Below, piece after piece: positions 9,601 to 18,022 of a stretch of DNA of 64,000 bases. The stretch spans positions 1-64,000 of the forward strand of contig JAFXCE010000066.1 of NCBI GenBank assembly GCA_017521565.1. Direction: 5' to 3'. Below the pieces are notes generated by a model, which did no database searches, was not told where the DNA came from, and saw nothing but the letters and a program-made list of their open reading frames with translations. The number at the start of each line of letters is the position of its first letter. The first letter of the stretch is position 1. Source of the DNA: Clostridia bacterium (GTDB lineage Bacteria; Bacillota; Clostridia; Christensenellales; Aristaeellaceae). The translations under genes were made by a program, and so were the position numbers.

Positions 9601-11039
9601 TCGACGACCTCCTGTGGGATCGGTTCTCTGGGATTGACAAATTTTGAATACTCCTCGACAACCTGACCGTTTCGGATGCGCACAGCGCCGATCTCCATGA
9701 TGCGGTTCTTTCTGGGGTTCAGGCCCGTGGTCTCAAAGTCCACCACGACGATCTCATCGTGAAGGCCGCGATCATCCGCATCCCTGACCACCGTGGTCAC
9801 ATCGGTCAGATATGCCTCTACGCCTGGGATGAGCTTGATTTTGTTTTTCTTGGCTGCGCCGAATGCTTCCGGGAACGCCTGCACCACGCCATGATCGGTG
9901 ATCGCCACGGCAGGATGCCCCCATTCCGCCGCACGCTTGATGAGATCGGATGCGGACGAGATTCCATCCTTCTCACTCATGTTGGTGTGCATATGCAGCT
10001 CGATGCGCTTGCGTTCGGCTTTGTCCTCGCGCTTGGGCTTGCTTCTGGCGTCGATGTCGTTGACCATAAGCACCAGCCCCTTTTCAAAGCTGTCCATCTT
10101 CACATCGCCGCGTACCGCAAACCACTTGCCCGGTTTGATCGCCGCAATGACGTCGTTTACTGCCTGCTTCTCCTCGTCCGTCGGAGGCCGGTCATCATCT
10201 TCAGCGCTGCCGCCAAAGCATCCCTTGCGCGGCTTATAGCGCAAAAAAGCCTTGCACTTGATGGTATTCGTATAGTCCGTGATGGCAAAGGAAAGCAGCT
10301 GCATTTCGCCGCCCTTGAGCTCTCGGGTTTCCGCCGTCAGCACTTCGCCGCAGATCGTCATCTTGCTGGCTTCTTCGGTCAGCTCGGCAATCTCTATCGG
10401 TTCCATTGTAATCGGCCTGCCAAAGACCGCCTTCGGCTTTTCTTTGGCCGCCTGCTGCTCACGCGCGATGACCTGCTCCTTCTGTTCCTTGATCATCTCC
10501 GCGACGACCGCTTCATCCTCCTTCCTGCGGCGGCGGCGGATTTCCTCAAGCTGCTCTTCGCGCAGCTTGACCGCCTGAAAAACGACATGCACATCAACGA
10601 CAAATACGTTCTTCACCAGCTGTTCGATATACTTATCCACACCGGACTGCACAAGGAATTTCGGCGCAATATCCTGATGAACAAGCACGGAGAGCACATT
10701 GCCCTTGCACTCAAACTGGGCGTCCTGCATCAGCGGTCCGCCGGAAGGATGCCTGCGCTTGACGCAGCGCCAGATAAACGCCGCGTATTTCATTGGATCG
10801 GCAAGGAAATCCTCCGCCAACTGCGGGGATCTGACGATCAGCGAAACGCTCATCGGCGCGAAATTTCGCCTGAGCGCCCTCTGCAGCGCAAGAAACGGCC
10901 GCTCCTCCACGAGAATATCCGCAGAGAAATAGACCGTAATCTCCTCGCCGCTCCGGCTCGCCGTCACGCGTTCAAGCGTCAGGTGGCCCTTCAGCTCCGC
11001 GGCCGCGCCTTCCAGCAATCCTTCCCATTGTTCAGACAT
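6693..11039 (-). CDS. polC: DNA polymerase III alpha subunit, PolC type
   Basis: PolC is the replicative polymerase of low-GC Gram-positive lineages, with built-in proofreading. In order the 1448-residue protein shows an N-terminal domain, an OB fold (about 220-330), a PHP domain beginning with ELHMHTNMSEKDG (about 346) that is interrupted by a DnaQ-like exonuclease starting with VVDFETTGL (about 431), then the polymerase core with GSRGSVGSS, a four-cysteine zinc site (CERC...CPNC) and the catalytic DIDLNFSG segment. Length and domain order match the family. AGGAGAG precedes the ATG. It is downstream of ispG, separated by repeat copy C. Confidence 0.97.
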   Translation of the reverse strand: MSEQWEGLLEGAAAELKGHLTLERVTASRSGEEITVYFSADILVEERPFLALQRALRRNFAPMSVSLIVRSPQLAEDFLADPMKYAAFIWRCVKRRHPSGGPLMQDAQFECKGNVLSVLVHQDIAPKFLVQSGVDKYIEQLVKNVFVVDVHVVFQAVKLREEQLEEIRRRRRKEDEAVVAEMIKEQKEQVIAREQQAAKEKPKAVFGRPITMEPIEIAELTEEASKMTICGEVLTAETRELKGGEMQLLSFAITDYTNTIKCKAFLRYKPRKGCFGGSAEDDDRPPTDEEKQAVNDVIAAIKPGKWFAVRGDVKMDSFEKGLVLMVNDIDARSKPKREDKAERKRIELHMHTNMSEKDGISSASDLIKRAAEWGHPAVAITDHGVVQAFPEAFGAAKKNKIKLIPGVEAYLTDVTTVVRDADDRGLHDEIVVVDFETTGLNPRKNRIMEIGAVRIRNGQVVEEYSKFVNPREPIPQEVVDLTGISDAMVADAGTAETEIPKLLEFIGDAAFAAHNAKFDYSFLTEECKRLGIEIHMPVIDTLEFSRRMYPSLKSHRLGAVCKSLGISLKNAHRAVHDARATAQMLNRMLDTALEKGVERVCDINSALTGGAIGDSYHIILLACEQDGITNINHIVSEGHLNYFSRRPHTPREILQKYRKGLIVGSACEAGELFRAVVDGRNDTELKRIARFYDYLEIQPVGNNEFMLREGMAEDVEQLRDYNRKIVWLGEELGIPVVATGDVHFLDPKDAKFRAIIQAAYGFKDADNQPPLYFKTTDEMLEEFAYLGRAKAEEVVIDNPAKIAARIGEVGLYPKHPEGKETFQPFWADAADNIRNLCEEKIREHFGDNPPEIVIARKEKELGSILGYGYGTLYNIAEKLVKKSNADGYLVGSRGSVGSSYVAHLVGISEVNALPPHYRCERCKWYTFDVDKQKYKTGPDLPVMNCPNCGQELFRDGFEIPFEVFLGFKGDKVPDIDLNFSGVYQPRAHAYIEELFGKEYCYRAGTIGTLADKTAYGYVKKYCEERGLVLSEAEMNRLALGCVGVKRTTGQHPAGMVVLPKEYKIQQFVAINHPANDMSNPTVTTHYDFGSMHDVLVKLDVLGHDDPTMIRMLMDLTGVDATRIPLTDPKVISLFSSTEALGVTPEQIGSNTGTYGVPEFGTKFVRQMLEETKPTTMDELVRISGLSHGTDVWIGNAQEIVKNGIAPFSSCICTRDDIMNALMDYGVAPKMAFDTMEFVRKGKGLKPEMEQAMIDHSVPQWFIDSCKKIKYMFPKGHAVAYVTMSLRVAWYKVYRPAAYYCAYYTVRADSFDASILCGSLESIRARYKEMEANAKELTQKDKDLMIIMELVIEMLCRGIRLAPVDLNESDATNFQLLSDSLIRVPFNALPGLGESAAHAIVEARKQSPFISVEDLRNRGKASQAVIDMMRELGCLNHLPETNQTTLFSF

Positions 11040-11107
11040 GACTCTCTCTCCTGTGCCAAAAAGCGGACGGCCATTGCCGCCCGCCGTGGGGTACGTTGTG
11101 TTTACGC

Positions 11108-11174
11108 TAGGGCTGCCGCCCTAAAACCTGCCTGCGGAATTTCATTCCTCAGACTCCCGCTATCGCTTCGTGTG
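11108..11174 (+). repeat. Two-hairpin intergenic repeat, copy C
   Basis: Plus-strand order is a TAGGG/CCCTA hairpin (11108-11123), an AAACCTGCC spacer, an imperfect GGAAT/ATTCC hairpin (11133-11151) and a tail with CCCGCTATCGCTTCG. It ends 2 nt from the ispG stop codon and is oriented opposite to the flanking genes. Same architecture as the copies at 44-110 and 44000-44064. Confidence 0.6.
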
Positions 11175-11175
11175 A

Positions 11176-12228
11176 TTAACAGAGCATGTTCTTAATCTCG
11201 GTAACAAGAATTTCAGCCAGATCTCCTGTCACCTTGCGGGGCGCTTCGCCCTTCTTAATCAGCAGTCCCGCGCCGTTTCCGCCGCCGCAGATGCCGATAT
11301 CCGCCTCGCGCGCCTCGCCCGGGCCATTGACCACGCAGCCCATGACCGCAACCTTGAAGGGGATCTTCACGTCCCTGAGTTCCTCCTGCACGCGGGCCAT
11401 GATGCCGCCCACGTCAATGCAGGTACGGCCGCACGTCGGGCAGGAAACATACTGCACGCAGTCCGTCCTCAGGCCGCAGTCCTGCAGAATTTCGATACCA
11501 GCCGGCGGCTCCAGACAGGGATCTCCCGTCAGCGACACACGGATGGTGTCGCCGATGCCATCCAGCAGCAGCGCGCCGATGCCGATTGCGCTCTTGATCT
11601 TTCCCTGCTCCGGAAGACCGGCTTCCGTCACACCCAGATGCAGCGGATAATCGCACTGCGCACTCGCAAGGCGATATGCCTTCACAGTATCCGGCACGTT
11701 ACTCGCCTTCATGGAGAGCACCATGTCATAAAAGCCACAGCACTCCAGCATCTTTGCATGATTAAGCGCGCTCTCGACCATGCCCTGCGGGGTCGGACCA
11801 CCGTATTTTGCGATAATGTCCTTCTCCACGGAGCCGGAATTGACGCCAATACGCACCGGAATATGATGCGCCTTTACACAGTCCGCCAGAATGCGGACAT
11901 TCTTCTCCCCGCCGATGTTGCCGGGATTGATGCGCAGCTTGTGAATGCCATTTTCCACCGCAGCCAGCGCGAGCTTATGATCAAAGTGAATATCCGCCAC
12001 CAGCGGCACGGGGCTGCCATCCACCAGCGCGCGCACTGCCTTCGCGCAGGCCTCGTTATAGACCGAGACGCGCACGATATCCGCGCCCGCAATCGCCAGC
12101 GCACGGATCTGCGAGAGCGTCGCCTCGACGTCCGCCGTATCGGTATTGGTCATCGACTGGACAGACACCGGCGCGCCTCCGCCAATGAGCACGCTGCCGG
12201 CCTTGACCTGCCTCGTCAGTTTTCCCAT
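11176..12228 (-). CDS. ispG: 4-hydroxy-3-methylbut-2-enyl diphosphate synthase
   Basis: IspG (GcpE) is the [4Fe-4S] enzyme converting MEcPP to HMBPP, the penultimate step of the MEP isoprenoid pathway. The 350-residue protein has the N-terminal TIM-barrel start (VSVQSMTNTDT, LVADIHFD) and the C-terminal cluster-binding region with CPTCGRT and GCVVNGPGEA. Length equals the short bacterial form. With dxr and uppS nearby, this operon carries several steps from isoprenoid precursor to undecaprenyl diphosphate. GGGGGAAG precedes the ATG. Confidence 0.96.
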   Translation of the reverse strand: MGKLTRQVKAGSVLIGGGAPVSVQSMTNTDTADVEATLSQIRALAIAGADIVRVSVYNEACAKAVRALVDGSPVPLVADIHFDHKLALAAVENGIHKLRINPGNIGGEKNVRILADCVKAHHIPVRIGVNSGSVEKDIIAKYGGPTPQGMVESALNHAKMLECCGFYDMVLSMKASNVPDTVKAYRLASAQCDYPLHLGVTEAGLPEQGKIKSAIGIGALLLDGIGDTIRVSLTGDPCLEPPAGIEILQDCGLRTDCVQYVSCPTCGRTCIDVGGIMARVQEELRDVKIPFKVAVMGCVVNGPGEAREADIGICGGGNGAGLLIKKGEAPRKVTGDLAEILVTEIKNMLC

Positions 12229-12246
12229 GGTATTTCTTCCCCCTTT

Positions 12247-13266
12247 TTATCGGACGAAAATCTGCATGATGTCCTTATAGGTAAGCACAAGCATCAGGCC
12301 CATCAGCAGGATGAATCCTGCGCCGTGAATCATGCCTTCCAGCTCGCGCTTCACTGGCTTGCGGCGGATTCCTTCCGCCAGCAGGAAGAGCAGGCGGCTG
12401 CCGTCAAGGCCCGGAATGGGCAGCAGATTCATCACGCCGAGGTTGACGCTGATGAGCGCCAGCAGCTCCAGATAGACATCCACGCCGCCCTGACGCGTAA
12501 CTTCCTGAATGACGTAGACCGTGCCGACCGGGCCGGTTACGTCAGAAACGCCGTCTCCCTTGAACACCAGATTCTTGAGCGTATCCACAATCAGGCGAAC
12601 ACTCTCGATGTTATACTGCACGGAAAACGGAATGCTCTCCAGTACGGAGACGCGCACGCGTTCCTGATCGAATGTAAAGCCCGCGCGATAGCGGGACAGC
12701 TCCTCGTCGTAAAACGGCGTGATTTCGATATCCAGTTCTTCCCCGGCACGCGCTACGCGCAGCGTCACACGATCGCCAGCGGAGCCGGCAATCTCAGAAA
12801 GCACGATATCCGTGCTCTCGACCTCCATGCCGTTGACCACCAGCAGCGTATCCCCGACCATAAGGCCGGCCTGAGCGGCGTTTTCCTCGACCTCCGCTAC
12901 ACGCGGTACGACGCTGTTCAGCCCCAACGCGCTCAGATAGATGATGACAACCAGAACAGCAACGGCAAAATTCATCATTGGACCGCTGACTACCGTCAGC
13001 GCACGCTTCCATACCGCCTGATTGTTAAACGCCCGCGGATCGCTTTTCTCCTCGTCCTCGCCGTAGAACTGGCAAAAACCGCCTATCGGCAGCAGACGCA
13101 GAGAAAACTGCGTTCCTTTTTTGCTTTTCCATTTCGCCAGCAGCGGGCCCATGCCCATGGCGAATTCTTCGATCTCAATTCCGCACGCGCGCGCCGCCCA
13201 GAAGTGACCCGCCTCATGCGCGATAATCAGTACGCCGAGCAGCAAAAGCGCCAGCAATACATACAT
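12247..13266 (-). CDS. rseP: Site-2 intramembrane metalloprotease RseP/RasP
   Basis: This 339-residue M50-family membrane protease cleaves transmembrane segments, for example of anti-sigma factors and remnant signal peptides. The HEAGH zinc motif lies in the first membrane helix (residues about 17-21), a PDZ domain occupies roughly residues 125-205, and MNLLPIPGLDGSRLLF supplies the third zinc ligand near the C-terminal helices. It lies between dxr and ispG as is usual in Firmicutes; AAGGAGAT precedes the start. Confidence 0.94.
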   Translation of the reverse strand: MYVLLALLLLGVLIIAHEAGHFWAARACGIEIEEFAMGMGPLLAKWKSKKGTQFSLRLLPIGGFCQFYGEDEEKSDPRAFNNQAVWKRALTVVSGPMMNFAVAVLVVIIYLSALGLNSVVPRVAEVEENAAQAGLMVGDTLLVVNGMEVESTDIVLSEIAGSAGDRVTLRVARAGEELDIEITPFYDEELSRYRAGFTFDQERVRVSVLESIPFSVQYNIESVRLIVDTLKNLVFKGDGVSDVTGPVGTVYVIQEVTRQGGVDVYLELLALISVNLGVMNLLPIPGLDGSRLLFLLAEGIRRKPVKRELEGMIHGAGFILLMGLMLVLTYKDIMQIFVR

Positions 13267-13285
13267 GGTTCAATCCATCTCCTTG

Positions 13286-14443
13286 TTATACTGCGAATCT
13301 GCTGGTTTTCAGCAGCTCCTGCGCCTTCGCCCGCGCCAGCCGGTCGCTCTCAAACACCTGATCCAGCGTCGCATGATGGACAACCGGCACAGCATGCATC
13401 GTCTCCTCGACGAGCTGCGCGATCTGACCAAAGCGAATGCGGTCATGGAGGAACGCATCCACAGCGATTTCGTTGGCGCCGTTGAGGATTGCGCTCATCG
13501 TTCCGCCCGTCTTCAGCGCCTCATACGCAAGGCCGAGGCCCGGGAAGCGCGTCAGATCCGGCTGCTCAAAGGTCAGCGCCTTCATCGCGGCAAAGTCAAG
13601 CCGCGCGCCTCCGGTTGCTAGGCGCTCCGGCCAGCTCATGGCATACAGAATCGGCAGGCGCATATCCGGCGTGCCCAGCTGGGCCATCACCGCGCCGTCC
13701 TCAAACTCGACCATAGAGTGTATGACACTCTGCGGATGAATCAGCACATCGATCTTCTCTGCCGGCATATCAAACAGCCAGCGTGCCTCAATGACCTCCA
13801 GCGCCTTGTTCATCATGGATGCAGAATCGATCGTGATCTTTCGGCCCATGCTCCAGTTCGGATGCTTGAGCGCCTGTTCCTTGGTTGCCAGCATGATGTC
13901 CTTCGGTTCCCACGTGCGGAAGGGACCGCCGCTGGCTGTGAGGATCAGACGTTCAGGCTTATTGGGGCCGGCGCCCTGCAGGCACTGGAAAATTGCGCTG
14001 TGTTCGCTGTCCACGGGCAGCAGCGGATGACCGGCCATCTTCGCCGCCTCCGTCACCAGCTCGCCGCCAGCGACAAGAGGCTCCTTGTTGGCAAGCAGAA
14101 CGCGCTTGCCGCACTTGAGGCTCTCCATGACCGCAGCAAGGCCCGCCACGCCAACAACGGATACCAGCACATCATCCGCGTCGCACGCGCGCACAACGCG
14201 AAGCAGGACGTCCTCGCCGAACATCCACTGACAGGTATCCTTGATATCTTCGGGAATCTCCTTGGGTTCGATCGTCAGCGCCGCAATCTGCGGACGGAAC
14301 GCACGAACCTGCTCAAAGAGCTTTTCTGCAGAGGAATGGGCGACGATTGCCGTGACCGCAAAGCGGTCGCTATGGCGCGCGGCAACGTCAAGCGCCTGCG
14401 TGCCGATCGATCCCGTCGAACCCAGAATGGCCAATTTACGCAT
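13286..14443 (-). CDS. dxr: 1-deoxy-D-xylulose 5-phosphate reductoisomerase
   Basis: Dxr converts DXP to MEP with NADPH, the committed step of the MEP pathway. The 385-residue protein starts at ATG 14443 (AGAGGGA 6 nt upstream) with the Rossmann signature LAILGSTGSIGTQAL; an in-frame TTG 21 nt upstream is less likely. ALANKE-type (VLLANKEPLVAGGE) and PVDSEHSAIFQ substrate motifs are present, as is the metal-binding MMNKALEVIEA segment. It is 19 nt upstream of rseP. Confidence 0.96.
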   Translation of the reverse strand: MRKLAILGSTGSIGTQALDVAARHSDRFAVTAIVAHSSAEKLFEQVRAFRPQIAALTIEPKEIPEDIKDTCQWMFGEDVLLRVVRACDADDVLVSVVGVAGLAAVMESLKCGKRVLLANKEPLVAGGELVTEAAKMAGHPLLPVDSEHSAIFQCLQGAGPNKPERLILTASGGPFRTWEPKDIMLATKEQALKHPNWSMGRKITIDSASMMNKALEVIEARWLFDMPAEKIDVLIHPQSVIHSMVEFEDGAVMAQLGTPDMRLPILYAMSWPERLATGGARLDFAAMKALTFEQPDLTRFPGLGLAYEALKTGGTMSAILNGANEIAVDAFLHDRIRFGQIAQLVEETMHAVPVVHHATLDQVFESDRLARAKAQELLKTSRFAV

Positions 14444-14559
14444 AAAATCCCTCTTTAAACTCAATCAGTCCTCCACCTGGACACATTGCATGCCATCGTC
14501 CGCATCACAAAGAAGGCTGTCTCGCATACGCCTTTCTCAAGGACTCCGGCATCAGCCGA

Positions 14560-15369
14560 TCAATGAAGAACAAGTGTGTAACAATACATGACAATCAGGG
14601 TGAAAATCACGCTGTCAAAGCGATCCATCACACCGCCATGGCCCGGAAACAGCTTACCATAGTCCTTGATGCCGCTGTAGCGCTTGAGCATCGAAGCAGT
14701 CAGGTCGCCGACCTGACCGGCCACAGAGCCGATCACGCCCAGCAGAATCGCAGCAGGAATGCCCGGCATCGGCGTGGAGAGCACATGCACGAAAAATGCG
14801 CGGATGATCAGCGCGAACATCACGGCGCCCAGCACGCCGGACACGGCGCCCTCAACCGTCTTTTTCGGGCTGACCGCCGGACAGAGCTTATGCCTGCCAA
14901 ACGTCCTTCCTCCGAGATAGGCAAAGATATCGCATCCATACGCGATGCCGAACGCCATGGTGATCAGCGCAATGCCCGGCACACGGCCGTACATCGTGCT
15001 GTGCATCATCATGAACATAGAAAACGGCATCAGGCAGGTGAACAGCGGATAGATGGACGCCGCAGCATTGGGAAATGTCGGCTCCTTGGAGAGCAGAACG
15101 CCCAGCATCGAAATGCCCATCGCAGCCGTCACCAGCAGCAGCGGATCCAGCACGCCCATGAAACTGCTCAGCGGCCACATGATGATCGCCGCAAAGTAAC
15201 CGCCCCATTTGCAGACCTTGTACTTCGCCGCGGCAAGCGCCTTGTAGCATTCGCTTAGCGCAATCAGGGTCAGCGCGATAATCAGCACATCCGCGACAAC
15301 GCCGCGAATGATCAGAGCTGCAATCAGAATCGGCACGCCAACCAGCGCCGTGATCACGCGAGTTTTCAT
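14560..15369 (-). CDS. cdsA: Phosphatidate cytidylyltransferase
   Basis: CdsA makes CDP-diacylglycerol from phosphatidic acid and CTP at the membrane. The 269-residue protein is mostly hydrophobic with about eight predicted membrane segments and ends with the CDP-alcohol signature SMLKRYSGIKDYGKLFPGHGGVMDRFDS. The CDIFAYLGGRTFGRHKL segment is also family-typical. It lies between uppS and dxr; GGAGG precedes the ATG. A 116-nt gap with no clear signal separates it from dxr. Confidence 0.95.
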   Translation of the reverse strand: MKTRVITALVGVPILIAALIIRGVVADVLIIALTLIALSECYKALAAAKYKVCKWGGYFAAIIMWPLSSFMGVLDPLLLVTAAMGISMLGVLLSKEPTFPNAAASIYPLFTCLMPFSMFMMMHSTMYGRVPGIALITMAFGIAYGCDIFAYLGGRTFGRHKLCPAVSPKKTVEGAVSGVLGAVMFALIIRAFFVHVLSTPMPGIPAAILLGVIGSVAGQVGDLTASMLKRYSGIKDYGKLFPGHGGVMDRFDSVIFTLIVMYCYTLVLH

Positions 15370-15384
15370 ATCATTTCCTCCGCA

Positions 15385-16140
15385 TCATACGCCGCCGAAC
15401 CGACGATTTCGCTTGGTATAGGCAAGCAGCGCTTCATCATAAGCTTTTTTATCAAAATCCGGCCAGAGCACATCTGTCTGGTAAAACTCCGCATAGGCAA
15501 GCTGATAAAGCAGGAAATTACTCAGCCGAATCTCGCCGCTGGTGCGGATCATAAAATCGACTTCCGGCAAATCGGCCGTATAGAGTTCAGATTCAAACAG
15601 CTCCATATCGATCGCAGCCGGGTCAATCTCTCCATCCTTCGCCTTGCGCGCCAGCGCCTTTGCCGCGCGGACAATCTCCTGCCGTCCGCCGTAATTCAGC
15701 GCAATATTGAGCTTCAGACCCGTATTCTCCTTCGTGCGCTCCATTGCGTTATACAGCGCCTGCTGCTGCTTCTCCAGTCCCTTGGGCATGTCGTCGATAT
15801 CGCCAATGATTCGGATGCGCACATGCTCGCGGTGAAGCTCGTCCAGCTCCTTCGTGAAATATTCCAGCAGCAGACCCATCAGCGCGCCGACTTCCTCCGC
15901 CGAACGCTTCCAATTCTCCGTCGAAAACGCATAGATCGTCAGCGCCTCAATGCCCAGATGATCCGAGTGCCGGATAATCTCGCGCAGCGCCTCCACGCCG
16001 GCCTTATGCCCAAAGGAGCGCGGCATCCCCCGCTTCTGCGCCCAGCGTCCGTTGCCGTCCATGATGATCGCCACATGACGCGGCAGAAGTTCCTTTTTCA
16101 GTTCCATGCTGCCAGTTTCATCCTTGCCAAATAAGGCCAT
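15385..16140 (-). CDS. uppS: Undecaprenyl diphosphate synthase (cis-prenyltransferase)
   Basis: UppS condenses farnesyl diphosphate with eight isopentenyl units to give the C55 carrier lipid for cell wall synthesis. The protein shows the signature HVAIIMDGNGRWAQKRG with the catalytic Asp, FSTENWKRS, and the C-terminal RTSGEIRLSNFLLYQ segment. The start is placed at ATG 16140 (251 residues) with a GCAGG about 7 nt upstream; starts at 16158 or 16176 would add residues without similarity. It is 15 nt upstream of cdsA. Confidence 0.94.
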   Translation of the reverse strand: MALFGKDETGSMELKKELLPRHVAIIMDGNGRWAQKRGMPRSFGHKAGVEALREIIRHSDHLGIEALTIYAFSTENWKRSAEEVGALMGLLLEYFTKELDELHREHVRIRIIGDIDDMPKGLEKQQQALYNAMERTKENTGLKLNIALNYGGRQEIVRAAKALARKAKDGEIDPAAIDMELFESELYTADLPEVDFMIRTSGEIRLSNFLLYQLAYAEFYQTDVLWPDFDKKAYDEALLAYTKRNRRFGGV

Positions 16141-16179
16141 ATCGATACCTGCTTTCATGCGCCTTGGCGCCATCATAAA

Positions 16180-16222
16180 ACAGCGGGCTTCGCGGAGCGC
16201 CGCCCCGACGAATCCCGCTTGT
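16180..16222 (-). other. Imperfect inverted repeat in the uppS leader
   Basis: Between the 71-residue gene and uppS, the minus strand reads AGCGGGATTCG, a GC-rich loop, then CGAAGCCCGCT, forming an 11-bp stem with one mismatch. It lacks a T tract, so it is more likely an RNA processing or translation-tuning structure than a terminator. Confidence 0.35.
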
Positions 16223-16242
16223 GTGATATACGTTTTTGGAAC

Positions 16243-16458
16243 TCAGCCCTTATCCTCATTCGCCTCTTCAATGGGATCAAGGAATCTGGCCGCGGTCACC
16301 CGCCTGCCGTCATCGGATGCAAAGACCACTCGAAGCATCCCCCGCGTCTCATTCGCCCTGCGCGGCGCATTGGTGATCGTAACATCGGGCCCAATCCCCT
16401 CACTGCGAAGCGCACAAAGCGCATCCTCCAGCGGAAGGCCCAGAAGGTCTGTTCTCAT
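16243..16458 (-). CDS. Small conserved-looking protein with PASTA-like segment
   Basis: A 71-residue protein whose ATG overlaps the frr stop as ATGA, so translation is coupled to frr. The first 30 residues ([18 protein letters not shown], then a V-T-I strand) resemble the beta-alpha-beta start of a PASTA repeat, and the rest is predicted beta-rich with an acidic tail. No signal peptide, membrane segment or cysteine pair is evident. I do not recognise a named family. The coupled start and codon use like its neighbours argue for a real gene; any cell-wall or kinase link is speculation. Confidence 0.65.
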   Translation of the reverse strand: MRTDLLGLPLEDALCALRSEGIGPDVTITNAPRRANETRGMLRVVFASDDGRRVTAARFLDPIEEANEDKG

Positions 16459-17018
16459 TTGACCTCCAGGATCTCCTTTTCCTTGTCGGCCGTGATCTTG
16501 TCGATATCCTTGATGTTGTTGTCCGTCAGCTTCTGGATCGCCTCTTCGGCCTTCTTCTGGTCATCCTCGGTGATCTCGCTGTTCTTCTTCATCTTCTTGA
16601 TCTGATCGACAGCGTCGCGGCGGATGGAGCGGATCGCAACCTTGCTCTCCTCAGAAATCTTGCGCACCTGCTTGGTCAGATCCTTACGGCGTTCAGCGGT
16701 GAGTTCCGGCAGCATCAGGCGGATCACCTTGCCGTCATTGGCCGGATTCAGACCCAAATCGCTGGCGAGAATCGCCTTGGAGATATCCTTCACCATCTTG
16801 ACGTCCCACGGGTTAATCTGCAGAACGCGCGGTTCCGGCGCGGAAATATTGGCAACATTCTTCAGCGGGGTCGGCGTGCCGTAGTAGTCAACCGTAATGC
16901 GGTCAAGCAGCTGCGGATTGGCACGGCCGGCACGGATAGCCATCAGGTCGGCGCGAAGCACGTCCTTGGTCTTTTCCATTTTTACTTTGGCATTATCCTG
17001 AATCTTCTTAGTGGGCAT
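16455..17018 (-). CDS. frr: Ribosome recycling factor
   Basis: RRF splits post-termination ribosomes together with EF-G. The 187-residue protein shows the family hallmarks [25 protein letters not shown] and the C-terminal helix region [19 protein letters not shown] 17018 has GAGGAGG at 8 nt; a GTG six nucleotides upstream is too close to that site. It is followed by an ATGA-coupled small gene and preceded, after a terminator, by pyrH. Confidence 0.96.
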   Translation of the reverse strand: MPTKKIQDNAKVKMEKTKDVLRADLMAIRAGRANPQLLDRITVDYYGTPTPLKNVANISAPEPRVLQINPWDVKMVKDISKAILASDLGLNPANDGKVIRLMLPELTAERRKDLTKQVRKISEESKVAIRSIRRDAVDQIKKMKKNSEITEDDQKKAEEAIQKLTDNNIKDIDKITADKEKEILEVK

Positions 17019-17103
17019 ATTCACAGCCTCCTCGAATCTAAATTTTATCTACCCTATTTTACCCCACAAAGCGTATCTTTGGCAAGCCCTTTTATACAGA
17101 ATG

Positions 17104-17133
17104 AAACAAACCGGAAAGCATACAGCTTTCCGG
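17104..17133 (-). terminator. Rho-independent terminator after pyrH
   Basis: The minus strand has CCGGAAAGC / GCTTTCCGG with a short loop followed by TTTGTTT, 18 nt past the pyrH stop. Confidence 0.75.
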
Positions 17134-17150
17134 CTTGAATTCAGCAAAAA

Positions 17151-17861
17151 TCAGGGATGCACATCCGTGCCCATCGGATCGCCCTCGATGACGCGCAGGA
17201 TATTGCGCGGATCATCCAGGCCAAACACACGGATGGAGGGCACCTTATTCTCGCGGCAGATGGTAATTGCAGCCGCATCCATAACCTTCAGATCACGGTT
17301 CTGAACCTCGTCATAGGTGAGATCCTTCAGCAGCTTCGCATCGGGATTGACGCGCGGATCGCTGTCATACACACCATCGACGTTCTTTGCCAGCAGGATA
17401 GCGTCCGCACCGATCTCCACCGCGCGAAGCGCAGCAGCGGTATCGGTCGAGAAGAACGGGTTGCCGGTACCGCATGCAAAGATCACGACGCGGCCCTTTT
17501 CCAGATGGCGCACAGCGCGGCGATAGGTATACGGCTCACAGAAGCGGGTCATCTCCACCGCAGACATCACGCGGGACTGGATGCCCAGACGCTCCACGGC
17601 ATCCTGCATGGCAATCGAGTTGATCGTCGTGCCGAGCATACCCATATGATCCGCATTGATCGCAGTCATCTTAGCCGCCGGACCCTGACGACCACGCCAG
17701 ATATTGCCTGCGCCGATGACGATCGCGATCTCCGTTCCGGTTGCATGCAGCTCGCCGATCACAGCGGCCACGCGGTCGATCTGTTCAAAGTCAAAGAGCC
17801 TGCCGTGATCGCCCAGTGCCTCGCCGCTGAGCTTGATGAGTACGCGCTTATACTGTGCCAT
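17151..17861 (-). CDS. pyrH: UMP kinase
   Basis: PyrH is the bacterial amino acid kinase-fold enzyme phosphorylating UMP to UDP. The 236-residue protein has the phosphate-binding KLSGEALG near the N-terminus, IVIGAGNIWRGR, and DADAILLAKNVDGVYDSDPR, all typical. Length is normal. AAGGAG precedes the ATG. Gene order tsf-pyrH-frr is the widely conserved one, though a terminator after tsf and another after pyrH suggest transcription is graded rather than a single uniform operon. Confidence 0.96.
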   Translation of the reverse strand: MAQYKRVLIKLSGEALGDHGRLFDFEQIDRVAAVIGELHATGTEIAIVIGAGNIWRGRQGPAAKMTAINADHMGMLGTTINSIAMQDAVERLGIQSRVMSAVEMTRFCEPYTYRRAVRHLEKGRVVIFACGTGNPFFSTDTAAALRAVEIGADAILLAKNVDGVYDSDPRVNPDAKLLKDLTYDEVQNRDLKVMDAAAITICRENKVPSIRVFGLDDPRNILRVIEGDPMGTDVHP

Positions 17862-17970
17862 AGATATTCTCCTTTACAAGGGCTTCGCCCGCTGTGTTCT
17901 TTCGGTTTACTAACTGTATTATATTCGTGTTTGCGTATGCAATCTCCTGCCCGTTCTGCTGCAGATACAG

Positions 17971-18000
17971 AAAAAAGGGACATGCTTTCGCATATCCCTT
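17971..18000 (-). terminator. Rho-independent terminator after tsf
   Basis: The minus strand AAGGGATATGC, GAAA loop, GCATGTCCCTT hairpin is followed by six T residues and lies 22 nt after the tsf stop. Confidence 0.85.
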
Positions 18001-18022
18001 GATTTGTGAAGAATACGAAGAA

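Noticed and set aside
9759..11195. Long plus-strand open frame opposite polC
   Set aside because: Same reason; PolC domains cover the region on the minus strand.
17871..17890. Possible fourth copy of the two-hairpin repeat before pyrH
   Set aside because: Only one short GGGC-TTC-GCCC stem is present; the second hairpin and tail are missing.
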